Shown in pieces: positions 39,046 to 50,530 of a stretch of DNA of 64,000 nucleotides. Every line of letters begins with the position of its first letter. Position 1 is the stretch's first letter. A program made the translations under genes and the position numbers. This DNA is from Phoenix dactylifera (Eukaryota; Streptophyta; Magnoliopsida; Arecales; Arecaceae), in the NCBI RefSeq assembly GCF_009389715.1, contig NC_052392.1, positions 39,723,668 to 39,787,667 on the forward strand, read 5' to 3'. The notes below the pieces were generated by a model, which did no database searches, had not been told where the DNA came from, and saw only the letters and a list, made by a program, of their open reading frames with translations.

Positions 39046-40954
39046 ATTCTTCAGTACTCAAAGGTCTTATGATCACCACATTCCAGTATTTGATCCTCTG
39101 TTCCAGATTTATCAGACTGCCTTATTTTGTTTGAAGGAAGCTTGATATAAGTTGGGAGGTAGGATAATGGGTGCCATACTTTCTAACCAACAATCTTCCC
39201 TAAACCTTGTACTCTTTCCTTGTCCAAGGATAAATGATAGACAACAACACCAAAAGGCTATAAAACCTTGCATATATCTTTCCATAAAGGAAACAAAGCT
39301 CTAGAATTTTACCTCTGATACCAAACCTTTGTGCCTCTAATACGTTTTATAGATGAAACACAGACAGATTCTTTTAAATGTGAAATTTCCATCCCCATTT
39401 TGCTAGCAGTGAACTATTGAATTCCTTTAGAGTTTATAGTTTAGAGTTTTGACTCCTAATCTTCCTTCAATTTTAGCTTTAAAAACATTGCCCCAATTGA
39501 CTAAACAAGAGAATGCACTTACAAGAGAGATACCTTTCCATAAAAAGGCCTTCCTCATGCAATCAATCTGCTTTGTCACCCAAGTAGGCATTTTGAAGAT
39601 GGCCATGTAGTGCAGTGGCAGTTTGATAAGTACTGCATTAAGGAGTGTTAACCTTCCAGCTATCAATAAAAGTTCACCCTTCCAGCTAGAGAGCCTCTTA
39701 TCAAACCTTTCAACAAGATGAACCCAATCCTATTTAGAAAGTCGTTGTTATTGAAGGGAAGGCCCAGGTATTTTATAGGAAGCTTCTCTGTTTTACAATT
39801 TGACATCTTTGCAAGTTTCAGAGCCTGCCCTTCATTCTCTCCAAACTCTTATGAAAATTAATACTTAAACCTGAGCAGTATTCAAGATTATATAAAATCA
39901 TCTTTAGTGTGAGCATCCGTCCACAATCAGCTTCAAAGAACCCACATAGTGAAGTCTGTTGATAACCATCTATATTGCCAAGAGGGTCTAAGCATTTTAA
40001 AAGACCTTGATTCCTTGCTCTAGTGAATAAAACAGTTAGAATATCTAAGGAGAGAATAAACTGGAATGGAGATAGAGGGTCTCCCTGTCTAATCTAGTTC
40101 CCAGGCTGCCCATTGACTAAAACAGCCATCTCATTTGTGGTAATTCTAGAGTTGACCCAGAATCCACCGTGAAGGAAAACCCCTCTTCTCCAAAACTTTA
40201 TGGATGAACTGCCAATTTAACTGTCAAAAGCCTTCTCACAATCAAGTTTGCAAAGAATATCTTCCAGCCTATTTCTTTTGACATGATATAAAACTTCATG
40301 AACACAGAGAAAGTTATCCATAATAGTTCTTCCTTTTATAAATACAGTTTTCTTTCCACTGCTTGAAGTAATTGTTACGACCACAAAGAAACGACGAATC
40401 CCAACTACGGATATATAAGAGCCGAAACTGCTCAGAGCATTCCATCCGGCGTAAGCATCTGGATAATCTAGAATGCGATGTGGCATAGTGTTGCCTTTTT
40501 ATTTGTCAAGTTGTGGTAGCAATCTAGTAGCCAGCACTTTTGAAATGATCTTGATCAGGCTGTGAATTAAGCTAATTGGTTTGTAGTTGGATGCACCGAT
40601 AGCTTTTTTTAAAAAACATTTTGGTGACTAATGCAAGGTAAGGAACATTAAACTACTCACATCAAAGTTTCCTACAAAGAAATTGTTAGAGAGATGCAAG
40701 AAATCTTCCTCCAAGAACTCCCAATATTTTTGAAAGAATAGCATGGGAAACCCATCCTGCCCCGGTGACTTGTCCCCTCCTAAAGTAAAGATCACAGTTT
40801 TAAATTCATCTGAGCAAAAAGGTTCCGCTAGAGCACTAAAATAAATCTGAGCTGACTCTGGATATAACAATCCCAGTCCAATTCAATTCCAATAGCAACA
40901 TTCTCAAAAAGATCCTCTTATTCAGTTTTGCCATCAGCGACAGAGTAAATGTGA

Positions 40955-41200
40955 TTTCTACCAAGGTTCGTCGAACCGGTACCAAGATTCGTACTGGTCG
41001 GCGACTGGTACAGTTCGGTACCAGTTCGAACCGGATGGAACTGTCCGGTTCCATCAATTTTTGGTTGGTTCCGGCCACATCCAATCAGGTTCCGGCCCCC
41101 TAGACCATTTTCCATTGGAGAACCGACCCGGTCAGAGACCGGGTCGGCTCGGTTCAGGCTAAACCGGCCGGGTCGGTTTGGTTCGGCAATCATTGATTTC
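40955..41200. repeat. GGTACC/CCGGTT-rich repeat, MITE-like
   Basis: Starts ACCAAGGTTCGTCGAACCGG and ends GGTTTGGTTCGGCAATC, with alternating GGTTCCGGCC, GAACCGG and GGGTCGG tracts that can fold. It splits the LINE between its endonuclease and reverse transcriptase parts, so it inserted later. Confidence 0.5.
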
Positions 41201-42020
41201 TACTCTTATAATTAATTGTTGTTATGTAAAAAAATACGAAGTATTTCTTTACCTTCAATTAGTCAACGAACTTCTGGTCATTGTTGCCAATGCCTTAAAC
41301 TAAATTACTGATTTTAATTCCCTTGTTCCAATTAGAGATTCCCTGCTTCTTCCAGTACATCAATAGTTTCCATTTTTAAAAAAATGATTTTCTTCTCCTC
41401 ACACGGCATTCTCCTAAAGTTCCTGCCCCAGCCTTTGAAGATTTCTGAAAGTTTCTGAATAAGTGATCCAAGCTACTGCAATATTAGATTCAGATTCCAC
41501 TTTTTCCAATCTGCAAAGACAATAAAGTCTAACTCAGCTTCTTGTACCCACCACTTCTCAAATCCAAAAATGAGAGTTCTTCTAAAAAGATGCAGTCCAA
41601 TAGGGGAATGATCTGAAAATTTCTAACAGAAAATAGGCATCCCAAGCAAGATAAAAAAGAAACCTGTCCAATTCTGCCATATGTCATAACTGGATTTTCT
41701 CTCATATTACTCCAAGTGTATTTTCTTCCTTTTGAATCAGTTTTCAAAAGATTATGCCTCCTATAAAAGCAGAAAAACAATTGTAACGGCCAGGGTTGTG
41801 CATTTTCATTTCTGTCATCCACATGCCTTGTGACATTGAAATCGCCTCCTATAACCCAGGGTTCAGTAAAAATCTGTCTAATGTTATCAATTTAATCCCA
41901 GAATTCATTCTTGTGGCCGCACTGACTAGGTAATCACCAGAACCCTTGGCTATAACTAGCATATACTTTTGTGTACAGATTCCAATCCCACAATAATGAA
42001 TCCCCAAATTGTGTTTATTG

Positions 42021-42985
42021 GGCAAAAACCTTTATTGGGGTCACGAGGTATCCACTTTGGATGATTTTCAAGTGAAATGTCTTATGACATTCTCGATTTG
42101 TTGTTACTAGATCTATCTGTCTAATGTTTCTTTGTACTCGTTCATCAATTAGCATGAACTTAACCAATCAAAACAACAACAGTCCGTTAATCTTGGTTCA
42201 CGAATTAAATGTTTCTAGAGAGTCTGCACTATTTTGTGTAGCTTCTCTCAGCGTGTTCATGCATTTTGATGGGCTTGCATCTCATGCTGCATTATATGTT
42301 CACATATCAGGACTCTAACAAAAAGGACTACTAATATTCCTACAATTCCACCACCTTGAAAGTTCTCACTTTCATAACTAAAGAGTTAAAAATAAATATA
42401 ATGAACTCATGCACAGAGAGCTATAAAATCAATTCAAAACACAAGTACAATGACTTAAAAACAACATAAACCAACCTAGGCCCAAACTAGGAGCTGTAGA
42501 CAATAATTCTACTCAAAATATGACTCCAATATTCACTAGAAAGATGGCCTCAAAACCGAGTACAAGAAATGTAAGAAAATAAAAATAAAACTTCCACTAT
42601 TGAAGTCTTCAAAAATTCCAATCATATCATAAATGACATACAATCTACAGTACTTTGACGAGTTTGTGGCAAGAAGTATTTTCAGTTCCTTAGGGTTGTG
42701 ATCAAACCACCAATTTGACCAGAACCTCGAATAAGTTCATTTGTACTAGCATGTATTCAAACAACTGAATAAGAAATTCAAATGATGCTGATGACTAATG
42801 ATACAAGAAAAATATAGTACATAACAGACCCAAGGTACTTGAGTAGTGTGGCCCAATATATCACAAAAAGCATAGAAAAGCATAATGTTGGAAAGTAGGA
42901 GAAGAAGATAGAAACCATACCATGTTCCATACACAAGAAAAGCCATCTGTTGAAAGCAACCAACGTCTCCCACCTAAATGCAAGC
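42021..42985. other. 3' flank of the unnamed minus-strand gene
   Basis: AT-rich sequence including the probable 3' UTR of the gene ending at 42986. I see no gene or repeat in it. Confidence 0.4.
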
Positions 42986-45900
42986 CTAGCCATCCATTTG
43001 ACGGTTCAAATTCCACCAGCTCATCAAGAATGCTCTCATCCTTCCCATATTTTTTCCTCTTTTCTTTCTTTCTCTCCTTCTCTTCTTATGACCACCTCTA
43101 GATGAATCCATATCACCACCATCTGAATCAAATCCTTCCGAAAATTCACCAGATCGTAGCAATGAATAATCATCAGCCTTGCGGAAAGTTATTCCATTCC
43201 TAATAAACAACAACTCCCATGCCTGTGGAGTTTTGCATTCTTTTGACAAACAATAATACAAAACCCATGACTGAAGACCAATCCATTTTACTGCCGCCAG
43301 CTGCTTCATCTGTATGCATTCTTTCATGAGGGCCCAATGATCAGCATCACTAAAAGCTGAGGCAGCTTGCAAAAGCTCTTCCATTTTTCCCCTTTCATCC
43401 CCATGCTCTTCATCACCCATGAGGCGTAGAAGCTGTCTGCCTCGAACAATAACAGCATTTAATAGGAGAATCTCATCAAGAGATATGTTACTGTCGCATG
43501 CCGACAAAAGATTCTCAAGCCAACAAGAAGGGTATGCAAAATCCTTGCACTGCATATTTTGACAAACATATTTACTGAGGGACTTCAAGAAAGTAAGGAG
43601 CATGCACTCATCAAGCTGAATAAGGAGATGTTGAGAAAGATATGAGAATTGCTCCTCCATTAAAAATTCTTCAATGACTGCCCATATATCTTCACAATTC
43701 TCCCGATACATCATTTGTACAAATTGATCCACAAAATATTTTTTATCAATCTGAAGAATTTCACCATCTTTGACTGATTCAACAAGCTCATCAGATGACC
43801 AAAAGTCAGGTACATATTCAAGAAAATTTTCCACAGTCTGCAGAACATCAAGATCCTGGAAGTAATGAGGCTTTGTGGCAACAACTGCCGGTGATTGCCC
43901 ATGCTTCCCCTTCCACTCGAGCTCCTCCCAGCAAATGTCCCGGTTCACAAAAGCAAACTGAGATATTGCCCTAGCTCCTTTTGTATGTCCTGATTCACTA
44001 GCACCAGCAAAATTATCAAACCATTGCAATACGTGTCTTGGGTTTCCTGCAATTCGCAAAAGCAGAAAAAAATGAGCAATCTGTTATTAAGTCATATGTA
44101 AGATTGTCAAAACTTTTGCAATTATTGATAAGTGCATGCAAAAGCAAGACCAACAATAGAAAGAAAGATATTGAACAGAAACAAAATTTACAACCCTGAC
44201 AAGGCATTCAGACACTCAACCGGACGAGGCACGAGCGTCAAGGTTTTAGGCATAAGCCTCATTAGTTTTACCATTATGTCTAGATCAAGGGTTTTGAAAA
44301 AAAAAAAAACAGAGAGAGAGAAATCAGTCAACATGGTGGCTGATGAATATCAAGATGAACAGAGATCTTGGTTTCTCTCAGTCAAGATGGAAGGTGGGGG
44401 AATACAGAAAGATTTGAGATTTTCTGAAATCTCAACTGATATTTTAGAGCTAAAATATCAAAATCTAGGCCAACATGATAAATCCAAGATTATCAATAAT
44501 TTTAAGGCATCAATTTAAATATTTTTATCAATCAGATCATAAATAACAAGCATTGTTGGAAGATATTGGCCAATATGTCGATAATATATTGGTGTATATC
44601 TAGGATTTTGTCGATTTATATTGGACAAGATAACAGAGACCAAGGATTTCTATGCATCATATCATGGGAGTGTCCAATACTAAGACAAACGAAGATGTTG
44701 GCCGAGATAAAAACCTCGGCACAGATATATAAGAAAAATAATATGAAACAGCTATAGAAGAGGATGTGGCCATGTGGGTGTGGGCTTTACTATGTAGTTT
44801 GATATGGATCACATGTTCCATATGCCAAATGTGCACAAATATTAACAGTTGGTGTACAATAACATATGTTACATGCTACTGTCTGGAATTTGAGTATGTA
44901 TACAACATTGTGCAACTATATGAAACATGACCCATTAATTCCGTTCTGTTTTGTTGTGTGAATACTCAAATCTTAACTTGTATGCTTGCCACAAAAGGCA
45001 TTACTTGAAGGTACATGCGAATTCACATGAATCTTTTAATACAACATCTATTACTGTATGCCCTCAAAATGAGCTGAAAAGCAATTTTCGGTTGTCCCAC
45101 CTTGAGATGTGAGGCAAGGAAAACCTCTAAACAGCTTTTTTCAAACAATCAACCCACAAGCCATTTATAATTATACTTAATAAAAAACGAAGATAGACGA
45201 AGGTGCATTGGTACCTCTCTAGAATATTTTTATTAACTGAAATGATCTCTAGAACGACAAGCTGATTCATTGAAAAGCTCCTCCACATGCAAAATATTGT
45301 TGTCAAAAACTACAAATGCTATGTCTGTACTTATTCTTCAAGTACTAAAAGACATCTTATCTTGTAGTGTAAAAGCATTAATGGATATATGGAGACAAAA
45401 ACCAACAGAAACTGGGTATTTACATTACCAGTAAGAAGAAAAGAAAAACATATTTCTTGGATAAAAAGCATGTCGATGTGTAATAAAAAATCCAATGTGC
45501 ACTTTCATGAGGTATCTTCAAAAATCTGCCTTTGTTCTGTATTATGTTCATTATGTCCATAATCCATATAATGCAGATCCTAAAAGTATTAAAACTTCGT
45601 AATAGGTAAAGAAATATGCACTTTCATAAAAGGTCTAAAATCTGCACTTTCATAATAGGTAAAGAAACAAGTAAAATTTGATTAAAAGAGACAAGAAATT
45701 GCCTTCAAAAAATTTCTCAAGCATGTAGCATTTCTTTGCAATGACATGCCCAGCCTTTTCTGGTCTCTTCTCAAAAATCATTTGAAGGAGTTGAGCAGCT
45801 ACATCATGCTTTGACAAGCTAGACCTCAACAGGTCCATAAAGAGATCATGCTGATCTTGAGGAGTAATAGTATGGATGCATGAGATGGTGTTGCAAAGCC

Positions 45901-46045
45901 ATAGGCGAGCCTCATATCGGCCTTCAGAGGTTAGTACTGACCAGATAATTGATTCAAGTTTCTGTAGAAGAGATAACCTCTCCTTCACAGCAGTTTTATC
46001 CCCACCTTCATCCAATGCCAGTTTCTGTAAAAACAACTGCACCAT
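42986..46045 (-). CDS. Conserved-looking plant protein of unknown function, GC-AG intron
   Basis: Exons on minus: 46045-45703 and 44046-42986 (TAG), 467 aa. The reading phase fits only if the intron uses a GC donor (TTTTTTGAAG|GCAATT) with acceptor ATTGCAG|G, joining LEKFFEG to NPRHVLQWF. The protein is mostly helical with Leu/Glu-rich stretches (VKERLSLLQKLESIIW, LDECMLLTFLKSLSKYV), like an ARM/HEAT-type fold. It ends with an acidic patch (FDSDGGDMDSS) and a strong basic stretch (KKRRRERKKRGK), probably a nuclear signal, then SWWNLNRQMDG. An upstream frame at 46489-46387 (MSPNPRKENLSMGSF... to a GT donor after RTWLH) may be a first exon joined to GAG ATG at 46048, which would lengthen the N-terminus. 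I cannot name the family. Low-complexity is absent and codon use is gene-like. Confidence 0.75.
44283..44717. repeat. MITE-like element, CAAGGTT family (second copy)
   Basis: Begins GATCAAGGGTTTTGAAAA and ends GATAAAAACCTCGGC. Inside are TCAACATGGTGGCTGATGAAT, GATCTTGGTTTCTCTCAG and TTGGCCAATATGTCGA stretches that parallel the element at 29922-30319. It lies in the intron of the unnamed gene. Confidence 0.5.
45701..45702 (-). other. GC splice donor in the unnamed gene
   Basis: On minus the donor bases are GC at 45702-45701 after GAAG. No nearby GT donor keeps frame with the acceptor at 44047. Confidence 0.7.
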
Positions 46046-46489
46046 CTCCTCTTCAAGAACTTCAATTTACATCAACCCTAATAATCTAGAACAACAAAAG
46101 CATAGAAAAACGATCAAGAAAATAGAAATGAATAAAGAACAAGATAATATAAGACTAGCAGTCATGGAAAGCAATGAAGTAGTAATACTGAAAGCAAGAA
46201 TATCAGCGTTGCTACGAAAGGAAGAAAGACATCATAAGCATCCAAAAAAGACGAACAGCAATTTTTTATTAAAAAGAAAACCTTAACTTAAACGAACAAC
46301 CCTATTTAACATGCTTACGGTCTTAACAAAGGTTTGGTATCGGAAGAAATAATTCACTAATTTTCTTTCTTTATTTGTAACAGGTACATGTAGCCATGTC
46401 CTACGGATGGCAAACTCTCCCCTTTCTTGAATTATTGATTCTGTAAAGCTTCCCATTGACAAATTTTCTTTTCTAGGGTTTGGGGACAA

Positions 46490-49400
46490 TCATCAGATCA
46501 AATTACATCCAATTTCATAGATTAACAACACATAAAGCATAATAAGTCTTCCAGGTGGAGGGATGGAAACATACAAAGAAAACTTCTTTGCAAATCCCAC
46601 CAATTCCCACTGAAACATAACAAAAGGAACAGGTAATGATACCTATCAGCAAAAAATCGATCTTTTTTTAAAATTTCCTGAAAAGGAAAAAGGAAGGAGA
46701 GGTGGCAGATTTTTCTTGAGTGTATATAACTGGAACTGCAGCCGTAACTAAGGATCTTGAGCGCAGGAAAGGGAAAAATCGCCGATGACTTTCGGCCTCT
46801 TGAAGGGGCTTTATATCAGAAAGAAAGAATTAAGAACAAGGAGAAGGGTGGCGTGGCGGTGGAAGATCCGACCCGATTCGGACCCGGCTCAGGGAGTCAA
46901 AGGCTCGAGGCTGGGCGTGGATACAAAAACTAGACCGGAGTTCAAACCAAATCAAATTAACTTCGGCCGTCCGATCCGGCTGCGCTTTGAAGGAAGCAGT
47001 TCGGCGGTGATCCTAGGTTAAAGTGGGATAAAGCGGATCGCCCATTTTCAGACCATTTATAAACAAAAATGTTAAAATTCTTTCCTAAAGGGATATTGTT
47101 GCTGCTAGAATCCAAGATGAATGATAAGGTCGGTAGATATACCGGTGAGGTCGACTTCACTCCAAGCTGGAATATTTTGGGGATGAATAGGAAATTGGAT
47201 GCCAGTAAAGGGGATATTGGTGATGCAATTGATCGGTCTCCCACTATATTGAACCGACCTAAAAGAAAAATTCTAAAACTTTTCTGATGGAGGATCCTCC
47301 GATGCTAAAGCTGGTTAAACTCTAAAAAAAAATAGAGAGAGAGAGAGAGTTGAGTAAAAAGAATGATTTACTTTAGAGTCCTCCAATTCCCTCTAATATA
47401 AAGAATGGAATCAGTGTTCGTTACTGAAATTAAAGGGACGTGCAATAATTACGTGGTAATGGCTCCCCATGATATACAACAACTGCACAGTAACAACTTT
47501 CTATGTCATGCACATGCTAATAACCATTTTAATCATGCAATTATGACTGTACTGGCACTGTCGTCAAAATTGTGATACCCAATACAGAGCCTGATATATT
47601 TGACCAACCCAGTTGAATTTGGGCCAATAAAAAAAAAAGAATGCACATACAGGGAAGGAGGAAGAGACTCTTGATAGGAGTCTTCTTCCTCTCCGAGATA
47701 GTCAAATAAAATCCGACTCTAAGCTAGATTTTGGTCACGACCAAGCCTATTTAAAGATCCTCCTCGGCTCCTCTCTCACCTCCACTGGTGATCCAACCCA
47801 AGTTGAGCTCACCACCAGTGTTCTCTTCATTTTTTCCTCTCCAAACTCCATCACCATTCACACCATCGCCAAATCTAATCACCGCCAGAAATCGTGTAAG
47901 GAATCTAGCTATTTTCTATTTACTTTTCTTCTCTTCCGATTGGACCTTTTGAAACTTCAATTCCGGTCGATAATCGCTAAAATTTGGCCGAGAAGGGCAA
48001 CGCCCTGTTTTCTTATATTTTCGGAAACCGACATTGTTTTTTTCTGATTCTAGCTGATTTCGTCACTGATGCTTGTCGCCGGAGGTTTTCCTTGAGCCCC
48101 TGCAGTGCTTGGAAGTTGTAGCTAAAGCTTAGCTCCTGGAATGCGTTGGATCCATGACTTAAGGAGTCGAAACCATTTTTTTTGGTGAATTTTGGCACTA
48201 CTGACGGCCAACCGCCACCGGCCACTAGCCGTCTATTGGCTGATCGTGTGTCCACTGGACCCAAGCACCACCAAAGCCACTCTTTCTCTCTTCTTTCTTC
48301 TTCTTTTTTTTTTTTTTTTTGGCTAGAAAGAGAGACTGTCCTTTCTCTCTCTCAGCACCACCACTGCAGTTTTAGTATATTTTTAGTCTTTTTGGTAAGA
48401 ACTAACCCTGTTTGGTAATATGTGCATTCTACATTCTCTGGTGATCAAATATTTTATGCCTGGTTCTTAATTTTGATAGTCATTTTATATGAAATTCCTA
48501 ATCCATATGCAAGAGTAAGATACATAAATGTACACGAACAAATCTAATTGAATGTAAGAAACGTATCTATCTGGTGGAATTAAACATAAAATATTGTATA
48601 GATTTGTAGAGAAACAAATATGACTAATTAAGCGGGTTTTTTTTGGCAGCCCACAATTTCCTCGAGGAGAAAACAATTTTTTTAAAAAGTTGCCAGCCCC
48701 TCTTTTTCCCACCCCATTCCATCAATCCAAAATAATGCACCGCATAAGTAACTCTGAGTTAAGCCATTCAGTCTGGAGCCAAATTATCCAGTAACTAAGT
48801 AAGGAATTGAAGTTTAACCCAAAGTTTTTGAAAATAATCTGGCCATTATTTTTACAAATTATTCCATTACTTTACAAATCAAAATACTTGTTAGTTACTC
48901 AGAGAATATTACTCAGAAAGCCACTCACCTAGTTTTTTATGCTTTTATGGTTGAAATCATCACTTGTCTCAAAAGCTTAAATTAATAGGATGAAGTAAAT
49001 TTATTATATATTTTATATTTTTTTTACACTCTTTCTGGCCAGATATTTTTTTAATGAACGAATCCAACATATGAAATTATTAATAATAGGATTAAAGAGT
49101 GCGGAGATAGGGTTCGAACTCACCATATGTGCTCTCATACCATGTTGAATCACTATTTATTCTAAAAATTTAAGTCGGTAGAATGAGGTATATTATTTAT
49201 TTTTTTTGTATTTATAGATTTTTCGTGGTTGATGCATGAAGCCTGTCAGTGAATGTGGCTAATAAAATTAGGAAATAATAGCCCATCAAAAAGCTTCGAT
49301 AACCTTGATTTTTTCATGCGAAGCTCTCGAGCGATGGGCAACAAACAAAAAAAAAAAAAAAACGCAATTCAGTCAGATCAAAAGCGATACCCTTCTCGGT

Positions 49401-50530
49401 AGCGCTGAGTTCGGTACTAACAGCAATCATGTCGACTCCGGCCGCCGCAAGTCTGGTCCATGATCTCTGATGATGAAGCCCACACGACCACACGTCGCCT
49501 ACAGAGAGGAGCTCTCGGTTCCTCCTCCTCCTCCCTCTTCGTCGGCGGTGCCCTTCCGTCGCCCCGGGCCTTAGGCGGTCGGCCACGCTTCCGGTTTTCG
49601 ATGCCTCCTCCTCGTCTTCGGTCAGGGACGATGGGCGGGCAGAGCGAGAGGAGCGGGACTGCGAAGTCCACCTCAGTTGCTCCAATTGCCGCTTTTTCTC
49701 TGCCCCCCTCGTTCTCCCAGTGGGGAAAGATGGCCTCCTCGTTCTCCAGCGGTGATGGGGGCGGCGGCCCTTCTCTGATCGGGCACAGGGTACGCACACA
49801 TTCAGAAGCTTGTCTTCTTCACAGTCCATTTATCGAGATCTAGGGTTCGGGCAAAACCCTGACAGTCGCCCTTTTCTCTATCGGAGAGGATTAGGCGGGG
49901 GGGTTGTTCTGTGGGTGTGAAGGGACTCTGTTGGCGAGACGAGAAAGCGAGTGACCCGCCGCCGCCGCTGCCATGTCCATCGACCGCGAGCACATTACCC
50001 CCCTCACCACCGCCTCAGCCGACGTCTCCATGAAGAACTCGAACGCCGCCTCCTTCCGCTTCGGAGAGCGCCACCGCCATCCACCGTCGAAGGGGAAGCA
50101 AACGGAACGCTCCCTCCTCTTTTTTTTCTCCTTATGCTGATGTGGCTAGGTTATCCAAGTGGTAAAAAATAATTGGCCGACGTGGTGCACCTGGTGTAGG
50201 GTGTAATTTTCTCCCACAGGCGGTCCGTGAGAGCGATATATCTGGTTGTAAATCTCGCGGGAAAGAACGAGAGGCCGGGGCTCGGCCTCGACGGGCCACA
50301 TGACTTCATCGCCGGATCACCCCGATCTCCCGCGTCGCTCTCCGACCATTCGATTGGATAGCTCTCCTCAGGGACACAAATTAAGCAAGTCCATGGCCCC
50401 CTTCTTCGACTCTTCCAAGCCACAGAGGTCGAATCCCGGACATCCGTTCGAGGAAATGCCCTAAAGGAGCAGGCTTTGGCCTTGGTCTCACAGATCGAGG
50501 AGTTCTTTTGTGCAGAAGATGTTAATTTGA
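46490..50530. other. Intergenic region with GC-rich block and possible LTR piece
   Basis: The stretch 47570-48460 begins TGTGATACCCAATAC and has a TATTTAAAG box at 47749 followed by a C/T-rich leader, which looks like an LTR or an orphan promoter; paired LTRs were not found. At 49440-50160 GC and CpG content rises and frames stay open on both strands (for example MSIDREHITPLTTASADVSM on plus at 49973), but none carries a recognised domain. It may be the 5' flank of the rhodanese gene or an old gene fragment. Confidence 0.4.

Larger units (their letters stand above)
38000..42020 (-). mobile_element. Degenerate L1-type LINE with nested insertions
   Basis: On the minus strand, in order: an endonuclease end (EPWVIGGDFNVTR near 41850, then GRKYTWSNMRENPVMT near 41700); reverse transcriptase blocks (GGDKSPGQDGFPMLFFQKYWE near 40760; NYKPISLIHSLIKIISKVLA near 40550; [18 protein letters not shown] and [12 protein letters not shown] near 40230-40350); the thumb region (AGRLTLLNAVLIKLPLHYMA near 39620); and a C-terminal zf-RVT zinc knuckle (CFCDNNEETINHILLYC near 38500). 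Many stops and frameshifts break it, and the 5' end is missing. Two stretches interrupt it: 40378-40495 between RT blocks, and a GGTACC-rich repeat at 40955-41200. A ~40-bp duplication (CATTCCTCATTATTGTCACA at about 38485 and 38573) marks the 3' part. Confidence 0.85.

Noticed and set aside
49314-49843. Overlapping 120-170 codon frames on both strands
   Set aside because: All arise from one GC/CpG-rich block, with no domain and no conserved pattern, so none is chosen.
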